From the NCBI GenBank assembly GCA_937916515.1, contig CALFSX010000152.1, positions 1 through 64,000 on the forward strand: DNA of 64,000 nucleotides. Reading direction: 5' to 3'. This DNA is from an uncultured Planctomycetaceae bacterium (GTDB lineage: Bacteria > Planctomycetota > Planctomycetia > Planctomycetales > Planctomycetaceae). This document shows positions 11,191 to 18,896 of this stretch, one piece after another. The notes below the pieces were generated by a model that ran no database searches, was not told the origin of the DNA, and was given only the letters and a program-made list of their open reading frames with translations. Each line of letters opens with the position of its first letter. Position 1 is the first letter of the stretch. Made by a program: the position numbers and the translations under genes.

Positions 11191-11745
11191 CTAAGTTGCC
11201 GTCACAGCGACTGATGCTTTGGCGGTTTGATCCGAAGCCTGTCGCGTCTTCTGAGTCACGGCACGAATCCAATCCAGGTCACCACGTTTCCATACGTAGG
11301 CAAAACCAACCAGCAGCACAGCGAAGAACACCAGCAAGTCAAAGAAGCCGGTAATCATCAACGACTTCGCTGCCTCTGCCGTAATCTCACTTCCCGCAGA
11401 CATCACGCTGGGATTTTGATCAAGCAATCGAGCACTCAATTCGCGGCGAACATCATCTGTCAGACGATTGTCTGCCAACTGAGACGCCCCGCCGTAAATT
11501 GCCGCCCATGGGAAGAAGAATGCAACTTCTACGTCGAACACAATAAACAGCAAAGCAACAACATAGAAACGCAGGTCAAACTGAATATAGCTGGAACCAA
11601 TAGCCGGCTCACCACATTCGTAAATTGCGTCTTTTTCCGGAGTTGGCAGTTTGGGACGCAAAAAGCGACCGACAAACATCGGCAACGCCAACAGGACACA
11701 GATCGATGTGCCGAACAACAAAAGATGACCTACAAGATTCGTCAT
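11191..11745 (-). CDS. nuoA: NADH-quinone oxidoreductase subunit A
   Basis: Predicted 184-residue membrane subunit of complex I. Three transmembrane helices are visible: about residues 5-25, 62-82 and 128-148. The conserved CGEPAIGSSYIQFDLRFY segment after the first loop identifies NuoA. At 184 residues it is longer than the usual 120-150. The extra length lies between helices 2 and 3, a hydrophilic stretch of about 45 residues, and in an Ala/Thr-rich tail. It is the first complex I gene after the DUF2203 gene on this strand. Confidence 0.92.
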   Translation of the reverse strand: MTNLVGHLLLFGTSICVLLALPMFVGRFLRPKLPTPEKDAIYECGEPAIGSSYIQFDLRFYVVALLFIVFDVEVAFFFPWAAIYGGASQLADNRLTDDVRRELSARLLDQNPSVMSAGSEITAEAAKSLMITGFFDLLVFFAVLLVGFAYVWKRGDLDWIRAVTQKTRQASDQTAKASVAVTAT

Positions 11746-11790
11746 ATCCCAATCTCTTTCGCCCGCTTTTAGAACGAGCAGATGAATTCA

Positions 11791-12225
11791 TTAACCAGCG
11801 TTCTGTTCCGTCAGAACCAGCGGTCGACGATCAATCGCCTCATCTCCGTCAGCTCGCCAATAGCAAACTTCCGGCTCATCATACTTCCAGCTCAACCACA
11901 TTGCCTGCCCATCCAACGACGAAGCAAACTCAACTAAACCAACTTCAGAATCAACCAACTCAGCACCGACTTGCTGCAACTCAAGAATGAACCCATCAAT
12001 CCGAATCTCGTCGGCCTCAAGAGATTCTTCCATCTCCAGAACCTCTTCGGAATAAGGTGACTCATCGTCGTCAACCGCCGGATACCGCTCCCTCAACTCA
12101 ACCAGCCTTAGCTGGCGAGCCAAGACGTCTGCCTTCAGGTCCATTGCGTCACGAGCAATCGCTCGAACCAGGGTCAGTCGACTGTTTGCATCCGCCACTG
12201 TCAGAATCTGATCTTCTGCCGCCAT
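11791..12225 (-). CDS. DUF2203 family protein
   Basis: Predicted 144-residue protein. The C-terminal pattern GLVEFASSLDGQAMWLSWK, then EPEVCYWRADG and RRPL, matches the DUF2203 family as I recall it. The middle is acidic and probably helical or coiled coil. The function of the family is unknown. The ATG at 12225 is chosen over a GTG four codons earlier because it follows a GGTGGTGAAG stretch. The gene sits between nuoI and nuoA on the same strand with 45-base gaps on both sides, so it is probably co-transcribed with them. Confidence 0.75.
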   Translation of the reverse strand: MAAEDQILTVADANSRLTLVRAIARDAMDLKADVLARQLRLVELRERYPAVDDDESPYSEEVLEMEESLEADEIRIDGFILELQQVGAELVDSEVGLVEFASSLDGQAMWLSWKYDEPEVCYWRADGDEAIDRRPLVLTEQNAG

Positions 12226-12270
12226 ATGCTTCACCACCTACGGAAACGAACAAAAGCGAACTTTGAACAG

Positions 12271-12822
12271 TTATGTCTCAGAGAATTCAAAAGGACTCTC
12301 TTCACCCTTAACCCAGACAGGCTGGTGCAACACCTTTGATTCAGCAACCGCAGTCGGATTCAATGTGGCACGGCCCCATGCAATCTCCAGCGGCAACTTA
12401 GCATAGTCAACAATACATCCATCGCGACTGTAGCAACTCAAGTCATGGTTTGAACCCATGAAAATGCAATCGACCGGACAAGGCTCCACACACAACGCAC
12501 AAAACATGCACTTCGTGTAGTCGATAGCGAAGCCAGTCAGCCGGAACCCTTTACCGACAGGGCTCTTTTCTTTTTCGATATAGATACAGTCAACCGGGCA
12601 AGCCTGAGCACACTTTTCACAACCGATACAGGTTGTCAGATCAAAGCGGTGAAAGCCACGGTATCGAGGCTTCACTTTCAGCGGCTCTTCCGGATATGCG
12701 TAAGTATCAGCAAACGTTCGGCGATCGTGGCTGTAAGTCTTCCGCATCGTGTTCAACGTCACGAACATACCGTGAGCAACGGTGGAGACTGCCATCCAGA
12801 CATTTCGGAACCACATCAACAT
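12271..12822 (-). CDS. nuoI: NADH-quinone oxidoreductase subunit I
   Basis: Predicted 183-residue ferredoxin-like subunit of complex I that carries two [4Fe-4S] clusters (N6a/N6b) and passes electrons towards NuoB. The two cluster motifs are CIGCEKCAQACPVDC starting at residue 65 and CMFCALCVEPCPVDC starting at residue 105. The frame is open upstream to 12969, but the ATG at 12822 gives the normal NuoI length and an amphipathic N terminus. It is the most upstream complex I gene of this minus-strand cluster, an unusual place for nuoI, which normally follows nuoH. Confidence 0.93.
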   Translation of the reverse strand: MLMWFRNVWMAVSTVAHGMFVTLNTMRKTYSHDRRTFADTYAYPEEPLKVKPRYRGFHRFDLTTCIGCEKCAQACPVDCIYIEKEKSPVGKGFRLTGFAIDYTKCMFCALCVEPCPVDCIFMGSNHDLSCYSRDGCIVDYAKLPLEIAWGRATLNPTAVAESKVLHQPVWVKGEESPFEFSET

Positions 12823-13010
12823 CTTGGTTGTCTCTTGGAGACCGCTTACGCGGCTGTTTTTTGGCAACAAAGAATCGCCCAAACACAGGCAATTACGCGA
12901 TTCCGGATTATATGAGGCACCTGTGTGATCGCAAGTCGCCAATGCCTGATCCCAGCAATGAGAAGCCAATCTTCTGCAATCTCGGGGACCAGATTACCCG
13001 ACTTACCGAA

Positions 13011-14387
13011 CTACTTCAGCAGATAGCGATTCGCAATCGTAATGCCCGACAGCATTGCACCAACAATCCCCAGAAACCCCTGATCTGTTCCGCAAAGATA
13101 CAGGTTTCTAACCGAAGTCTGACCGTTTACAAACTTCTCCGGGGCCCCGTATACACAGCCATTGTCGTGGCCCGTAAAACGGCGAATTGTTCGAGGCGTG
13201 AACACGTCGGTATCAACCACATGAGCACGAAAATCAGGAATATGCCTCAACGCACTTTCGATGATCCGGTCATTCCACTTCATCTTCAGCTGCTGGTATT
13301 CATCTTCCGGCAGCTGCAGCCAATAATCCGGCTCAGCCAACGCTGTTATCCGAATTCGCCCGTCTTCCAACGGACGTGAATAATCAAAATTATTCGGCGA
13401 ACAGATAATACCACTGCGAAGATCGACCGGATCCTGCGGACGTTCATAGTTGAACGTATCTGCATCGTTATAGAAAACGATCGTTTCGTTGTGCCCCAAC
13501 GAGGCAGGCTCACAATCAAGCACCGAAATCGATTCAACAAACGAAATATCGCCCGCCACCGGCTGAACTGCAGGTCGCCCCGGATCGACCAAACGCATGG
13601 TCTCCGCAGCCCCAGCTGAGGACAACACATTATCCGCAGTTATCTCCGTACCATCATCCAGAACAACAGCCTTAGCTTCGCCGTTTCTCTGAACAATCTC
13701 ACTGACGCCTGCACGAAGTTTAAGATGACCGCCAAGTGACTTAAAGTGCTTCACCAGCCTCTTCAAAATCAAACGGATACCGTCGAACGGCCGCCCAAAA
13801 CCTTCGCAGAAAATACTTTTAAACATGATCACAAACTGACTGAAGTCCATGTCACGCGGTGTCGCGCTTCCATAAAACATCAGCGGGCAGAAGATCATAT
13901 CAATCAGCAGTGGATCAGAAATGTGTTCCTGCACAACTCCACGAGCCGACGCGGATGAGCGCTCAAGATTCAACGCGTCATGACCGTCAATCGCAGCCAA
14001 TAGCTTTTTGAAGCCGTTAATCTGAGCCGGAAAGAACGTTGCCACCTGATCTAAAAAGAAGGCAAAATCATTCGTAAACTGCAGCTTGCAGTCAGGAAAA
14101 GCAATTGACGAATGCAACTGAGGACGAAGATCGAAGTCTTCCCACTTCATGCGAAGCTGCCGCAACAATTTACTAAGCGGCCCAACTTTCGTCCCAGGCG
14201 CCGCATAGTTTGTTACGGCATGCAAACCAACATCATAGTTGCGCTTACGCAGGCGGTAAAACGAATTCAAGCCACCTATCGTCGTGTGCCTCTCAAGGAT
14301 GCACACGCTTTTTTCATAGTACGCCAACCGCACGCCAGCCGACAGGCCGGACATACCAGCACCGATAATCACGGTATTGTAGTGCAC
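13011..14387 (-). CDS. Phytoene desaturase-like FAD oxidoreductase
   Basis: Predicted 458-residue flavoprotein of the CrtI / retinol saturase-like superfamily. The dinucleotide-binding motif IIGAGMSGLSAGVRLAY is at about residues 7-23, followed by the GGLNSFYR-type loop. A C-terminal motif, LYLCGTDQGFLGIVGAMLSG, matches the FAD-binding end of the family. The GTG at 14387 is the preferred start: it gives an N terminus (HYNTVIIGAG) typical for this group and has GGAGAG upstream; an ATG at 14408 is possible. It lies downstream of the ACP and ketosynthase genes on the same strand. It probably desaturates or saturates a lipid chain, but the substrate cannot be told. Confidence 0.82.
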   Translation of the reverse strand: MHYNTVIIGAGMSGLSAGVRLAYYEKSVCILERHTTIGGLNSFYRLRKRNYDVGLHAVTNYAAPGTKVGPLSKLLRQLRMKWEDFDLRPQLHSSIAFPDCKLQFTNDFAFFLDQVATFFPAQINGFKKLLAAIDGHDALNLERSSASARGVVQEHISDPLLIDMIFCPLMFYGSATPRDMDFSQFVIMFKSIFCEGFGRPFDGIRLILKRLVKHFKSLGGHLKLRAGVSEIVQRNGEAKAVVLDDGTEITADNVLSSAGAAETMRLVDPGRPAVQPVAGDISFVESISVLDCEPASLGHNETIVFYNDADTFNYERPQDPVDLRSGIICSPNNFDYSRPLEDGRIRITALAEPDYWLQLPEDEYQQLKMKWNDRIIESALRHIPDFRAHVVDTDVFTPRTIRRFTGHDNGCVYGAPEKFVNGQTSVRNLYLCGTDQGFLGIVGAMLSGITIANRYLLK

Positions 14388-14511
14388 GGCAAAAACTCTC
14401 CAACGCATCAACCGACAGGAACAAACCCAGGAGTCACGAAGCCACCCACCAACACAAGGCAGAACAACAGCAAAGACAACTCACCAGAACAAAAGCCCCG
14501 CCAGGATACCA

Positions 14512-14775
14512 CTAGCCAGCGACAGGAACGTCTTTCAACTTCGGCGTCAAATACGAAACGGTGGTCGCCATCGTATTGAGGTTATGGTAATCCTCTTCCG
14601 GGATCTGAATCCGGTAGGCCTTCCGCAACTCCATTACGATATCCAGAAAGTCCATGCTGTCCAGTTCCATTTGCTCACGGAACGCAACGGCATCATCCAA
14701 CCCGGACAAGTCCTCATCGGGAGCAATTCGCTCCAGAATATCCAGTACGACCTGTCGGATCTCCTCACCCGTCAT
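14512..14775 (-). CDS. Acyl carrier protein
   Basis: Predicted 87-residue acyl carrier protein. The phosphopantetheine attachment site is the Ser in MELDSMDFLDIVMEL (about residue 40), in a helical, acidic protein of normal ACP length. The ATG at 14775 follows AAGGGG about 8 bases upstream, which decides the start over a longer frame. It lies between the ketosynthase and the phytoene-desaturase-like gene, so it is probably a dedicated carrier for a specialised acyl chain rather than the housekeeping AcpP. That last point is inference. Confidence 0.88.
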   Translation of the reverse strand: MTGEEIRQVVLDILERIAPDEDLSGLDDAVAFREQMELDSMDFLDIVMELRKAYRIQIPEEDYHNLNTMATTVSYLTPKLKDVPVAG

Positions 14776-14818
14776 CAAATATCCCCTTGCTCGCCAGCAA
14801 CGCTGTAAGTTGACTCGA

Positions 14819-16054
14819 TCAGGACTCAAACCGCTTCACGATAAGCACGGAATTGATACCCAGCATCCCAAACGAATTGTTCAATATACATTTCACTTCG
14901 CCCAGATTTCGCGGTTCATTAGCCACTAAATTTGGCAAAGCACATCTTGAGTCAGGATTCTCAAGATTGATTGTAGCGTGGGCCATACCATCGTCAAACG
15001 ACGGCAGGTTTCCAAGCAGCTCTAAAGCCCCTGCAGCACCCATTGCGTGCCCAATAAAGCTCTTCGTATTGTTGATCACAGCCTTCGTGCCGCCAAAGAC
15101 AGCCTTAAGGGCATTACCCTCTTCAATATCACCCTGCTCTGTCGCAGTGGCATGACTGCTGACAATGTCAATGTCGTCCGCCGTAATGCCAGCTCGGGAC
15201 ATCGCCAACCGAATGCATTCCGCCTGCCGAGTCGCGTTTGGCAACACAAAGTCAGACGCATCTGAATTCATGGCATGACCGATAATTTCGCCGTAAATTT
15301 TGGCACCACGAGCCAAGGCGTCCGGAAGTCGCTCAACGGTACAAATGCCGCCCCCTTCGGCGACAACAATTCCATTACGCTGCATATCAAACGGACGACA
15401 CGCCTTTGTCGGATCAGAATGAGTTGCCAAAGCCCCCTGACTCTGAAAGCTGGCGAAAATCCCGAACGTATGAATGCTTTCCGAAACGCCCCCCGCAATG
15501 GCGATATCGCATTCATCCAGACGCAGCATTTGAGCGGCCTGAATAAAGCCTGCGTTCCCCGCTGCACATGCGGCACCAATCGTGAGATGCGGTCCAGTCA
15601 CTCCGAGACTTAGAGTCACTTCGCCCGCAGAATTATTAGCAACCGTGCGAGGATTATGATGGTGCGACCAGACTTTGGTGTCGTACTCGAACTTTGAGAT
15701 CTCATAGATCTCATTCTCCGTCTCAACATTACCGTGCTCTGTAATCCCCAGATAAACGCCCACGCGACTTTTGTCGACGTTGGCCCAATCCAGCCCGGAA
15801 TCGTTCACGGCTTCATGAGAACAATAGACGGCGATTGAGCCCGCTCGAGTCCCACGCCGGACCTCTTTACGCTTCTGATAGCGCAGTTCATCAAAATTAC
15901 ATACGCCCGCCAAGACCGGGCCCATGTAACGGGTTTCGTAGTCCACAACACCAGAACGCCCATCCAGCAAGTTTTGACGGAACTCCGCCAGAGTATTGCC
16001 GTTCGGAGACGTAAGTCCGATGCCTGTTATGACAATGCGATCGTCGAGAGCCAA
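14819..16054 (-). CDS. Beta-ketoacyl-ACP synthase (FabF-like)
   Basis: Predicted 411-residue thiolase-fold ketosynthase. The catalytic Cys is in IGAACAAGNAG (residue 163), the two His are in SSHATATEQGD (301) and SFIGHAMGAAG (336), and the conserved Lys is at 331, so the active site is complete. It would condense acyl-ACP with malonyl-ACP. The start codon is TTG, because the frame has no upstream ATG. SSHATAT differs from the usual NAHGTST of FabF, which points to a specialised KS branch. ACP and a CrtI-like gene follow within 500 bases on the same strand. Confidence 0.88.
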   Translation of the reverse strand: MALDDRIVITGIGLTSPNGNTLAEFRQNLLDGRSGVVDYETRYMGPVLAGVCNFDELRYQKRKEVRRGTRAGSIAVYCSHEAVNDSGLDWANVDKSRVGVYLGITEHGNVETENEIYEISKFEYDTKVWSHHHNPRTVANNSAGEVTLSLGVTGPHLTIGAACAAGNAGFIQAAQMLRLDECDIAIAGGVSESIHTFGIFASFQSQGALATHSDPTKACRPFDMQRNGIVVAEGGGICTVERLPDALARGAKIYGEIIGHAMNSDASDFVLPNATRQAECIRLAMSRAGITADDIDIVSSHATATEQGDIEEGNALKAVFGGTKAVINNTKSFIGHAMGAAGALELLGNLPSFDDGMAHATINLENPDSRCALPNLVANEPRNLGEVKCILNNSFGMLGINSVLIVKRFES

Positions 16055-16437
16055 CGTTTTATCTCAATCGGTTTTATCGACCAAACACAGATCGAATGGG
16101 CGTGTAACTGGCGACTCGGAACACGTAACCTCGAAGGTCATGAAACGCTTCAGGCCGAAATTCGCCGGGAAAGGCTCAGCAGAGTATCGAGACAATGGAA
16201 CACTGACAAGCGCCCCGTCACGCGTAAGTGACGGGATTTTCAGGCGAAAACATCACCTGTCCATTGTTTTGCAGCAACCTGCCCCATTAATCCGCGAATT
16301 TTGACAGGACCAAATCGCGTAAAGCAGCATAATTCGGGAAGGAACTGGCCCGTAACGGCCACCCAAATCTCCTGCGAAACCCGGGGTTCGTTCTAAATCT
16401 CCACACTGCTTAAAGTTCAAAGCAACGAACGCACGGA
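16055..16437. other. Intergenic region with one hairpin
   Basis: About 380 bases upstream of the ketosynthase. The only structure seen is the perfect 8-bp hairpin at 16214-16235. No supported gene is present. Confidence 0.5.
16214..16235. repeat. Short palindrome, REP or terminator
   Basis: CCCGTCAC and GTGACGGG form an 8-bp perfect stem with a 6-base loop (GCGTAA), followed by ATTTT. No gene ends just upstream on the plus strand, so a dispersed palindromic repeat is as likely as a terminator. Confidence 0.5.
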
Positions 16438-17682
16438 TCACTCAGCCGACCACTCATAGACGGCTAAGCCCTTCAGATCTCGAACAAACACCTGATTCCC
16501 CGCCACGGCCAGGTGAGCCCAGGCCGGTTGATCAGTCAAATGCAGCGTATCCACCATCGTGAATTCCTGAGAACTCAAATCCAGCAACAGCAGGTCGCCA
16601 CGCTCATCCAATGCTAATGTCTTAGTGCCATTTGCCACCATGCTCCAATATTTCCCAAAAGGACGCGTGGTCCAGGCAGGCTCCCCCGTTTTTTTGTCCA
16701 GACAGACAAAACGCTGATTCCGCAGATGCACGTAAATCCCGTCGTCAAGCACCACTGGCGAAGACATATACGCTTCCGCCTTGGCCTTCCAAACCTCATT
16801 CACCTTGAACGTATCGCCGTCACGAGTAACCTCAAACAGAAACGAACCGCCGCCGTAGCTGCTGGTAAATACAAAATCTCCAAACAACGTTGGAGTTAAA
16901 ATGTTCATGCCTCGAAACGACGGAATCTCGACCGACCACAGTTGTTCGCCGGAATCTAACGATACACCTGCCAACTTAGATCGAGTCTGAACAACGAGCT
17001 GACGCGTATCGGCAATCGTAGCAATCACGGGCGACGAGAACGCTCCCCCCATCATGCCGCCGCCATCTGTCAGAGATTTCCATTGCAACTCGCCCGTTTC
17101 ACACGACAGCTTCAACAAACCGGCCTCCGCCTGAACGTAGACACTTCCCTCGTCAACCAGCGGCGAACACACAAACCCGAACGACTGATTTGCCGTCCCA
17201 AACTCTTTGCGAAAGTCTTTTTTCCAAACAGTGGAACCGTCATTGCCGTCGAGGCAAACCAGCACGTCTTCCATGCTGGCCACAAACAAACGGCCTTCAC
17301 TGAAAGCTGGAGTCGATCGAATCCAACTGCCGTTCGACGCCGCGAAAAACGGCACAGACATGGAACCAGCCCATTCTGACTTCCAGATTTCCGCTCCGGT
17401 TGATCGATCCAGCGCCCGCACGATTTCGTTGGGGCCAACAGTTTCCGTTACAAAAACGCGATCTGCGGTAACAATCGGCCCGGAATAGCTGTCCCCCAGC
17501 GAAACGCGAAAGACCTGCTTCAGGTTCGATTCTTTCAGACTGGCAGGCCATGCTGTCGACACCAACTTGCAGTCTCGACTGGGACCTCTCCACTGAGTCC
17601 ACTGGTCGGTGTCTGCAGCAGAGAGCCATGGTATCAAAAGTCCAGCGGATAGCAGACAATAACAAACAGCAAGCCGATTCAT
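16438..17682 (-). CDS. PQQ-binding-like beta-propeller repeat protein
   Basis: Predicted 414-residue secreted protein with a signal peptide (CYCLLSAGLLIPWLSAAD) and the QWRGPSRD opening common to planctomycete PQQ-like proteins. Repeated blades of the type ALDRSTGAEIWKSEW, CLDGNDGSTVWKKDF and CLDKKTGEPAWTTRPF show the beta-propeller. Such proteins are related to BamB and quinoprotein dehydrogenases, but the residues of a true PQQ enzyme are not evident. The ATG at 17682 is chosen because the signal peptide starts there; the frame is open further upstream. It probably acts in the periplasm; the role is unknown. Confidence 0.85.
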   Translation of the reverse strand: MNRLAVCYCLLSAGLLIPWLSAADTDQWTQWRGPSRDCKLVSTAWPASLKESNLKQVFRVSLGDSYSGPIVTADRVFVTETVGPNEIVRALDRSTGAEIWKSEWAGSMSVPFFAASNGSWIRSTPAFSEGRLFVASMEDVLVCLDGNDGSTVWKKDFRKEFGTANQSFGFVCSPLVDEGSVYVQAEAGLLKLSCETGELQWKSLTDGGGMMGGAFSSPVIATIADTRQLVVQTRSKLAGVSLDSGEQLWSVEIPSFRGMNILTPTLFGDFVFTSSYGGGSFLFEVTRDGDTFKVNEVWKAKAEAYMSSPVVLDDGIYVHLRNQRFVCLDKKTGEPAWTTRPFGKYWSMVANGTKTLALDERGDLLLLDLSSQEFTMVDTLHLTDQPAWAHLAVAGNQVFVRDLKGLAVYEWSAE

Positions 17683-18044
17683 GTCAGTGACCTTTTCGTC
17701 GTCCTCGAACCTCACCCATCGGTTGCCGCTCTGAGTCTTCTCGAAACGGCACGATTGTAAACGTTCTAGACCATCGAACTCTACTGACCAGGGTTTCAGC
17801 CCGAAATGCTGTTGATGCCGCAAACACTTGGCAGAAAGGCGAAGCGCAATTCAAGACACAGCACAATCACCACGCCAATCTGCCAGCAAGCCCTCAGCAA
17901 ACACAGGCTGCGCAGCTGCCCCCAACAGCGATCAACAAACGCGGAATTCGGACCCGAAAGAACCCCAAATTCGCAAAAATCACGTAAACAAAGGCAGCTG
18001 GTTTAATGCATTAAAATGACATCATCTGCCAATTCGCTGAAATC
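17683..18044. other. Intergenic region
   Basis: About 360 bases between the PQQ-like gene and the receiver-like gene. Nothing recognisable was seen. Confidence 0.5.
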
Positions 18045-18428
18045 TCAGCCCTGCTCCAGTTCCTGAAACGCTTCAACAATCGACGCGCGAATCTCGCGAA
18101 GCGCGATTGGATACTCCGCCGTCCACAGATTTTCGGACTCAGCCATCTCAGAAACGATCGACATCTGCAGCTTCGTCAGCAATGCGATAATGGGAGCCGC
18201 AATCTGCTTACTCTCGACATCAAACCCAAACTTGCAGATTTCCGGACTGGGAATGCTCGATCCAGCTAACACAATCAAACCCGGTTGTTTGGAATCAACT
18301 GCCGATCGGCATTCAGCAAGACTCGAAAAAACCTCGATATTGAATTGATGCTTCAGCAAATACCGAGACAACGAATCACGTTCGGCTTCATCTACGGAAA
18401 TTAGGTAAATCAATCTGTCTGAACTCAT
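18045..18428 (-). CDS. Degenerate response-regulator receiver-like protein
   Basis: Predicted 127-residue single-domain protein with a receiver-like alpha/beta pattern: LIYLISVDEAERDSLSRYL at the start, then SSLAECRSAV, then GLIVLAGSSIPSPE. The position that should hold the phosphorylated Asp (DLVLLD in normal receivers) reads GLIVLA, so the acceptor is missing. The switch Thr and Lys are also not evident. It may be a pseudo-receiver that works without phosphorylation. No kinase or output domain is adjacent. The assignment rests on pattern only. Confidence 0.6.
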   Translation of the reverse strand: MSSDRLIYLISVDEAERDSLSRYLLKHQFNIEVFSSLAECRSAVDSKQPGLIVLAGSSIPSPEICKFGFDVESKQIAAPIIALLTKLQMSIVSEMAESENLWTAEYPIALREIRASIVEAFQELEQG

Positions 18429-18896
18429 CTTCGACTCCGAACGACTTCAACTGGCTGCTGATCTTGTGCGGTCAACGCGATCACAGATGACATCTCGCAT
18501 CGCCGACAACTAAAATAGGGGATTTCCACCGGATAGGGAACATCGTGAAGGCGATCTGCACGGAAAGACAGTTTTTTTCTCTGAAACGCTCAAACGGGCC
18601 GCTGCAGCCATCACAAACGGCCCAAGCCGAAAGATTCGCCCCGAGCAGATACCTCAGCAAAACTGAGTTCACAACGCTCGGCCCTTCCCCCAACAGCCTT
18701 GCCGCCTTGGACGCTGCAACACCCCCGAAACTGCCAGCCGAAAGATGCGGCCGGTTGCGGACGAATCAAAACGACGCAGCCCTCAACAAACTCGCCAGAA
18801 AGCTGGGAATTGGCAGCAAAGACGAATACACTGAATATCCCCGCCCTGGCTTCCCTGACTGGTTGCCCTGCCTAGATTTCATGCAAGCCTTGCCCC
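18429..18896. other. Divergent intergenic region
   Basis: About 470 bases between the minus-strand receiver-like gene and the plus-strand DUF1549 gene. It should hold promoters for both, but no convincing promoter, repeat or RNA was recognised. Confidence 0.45.
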
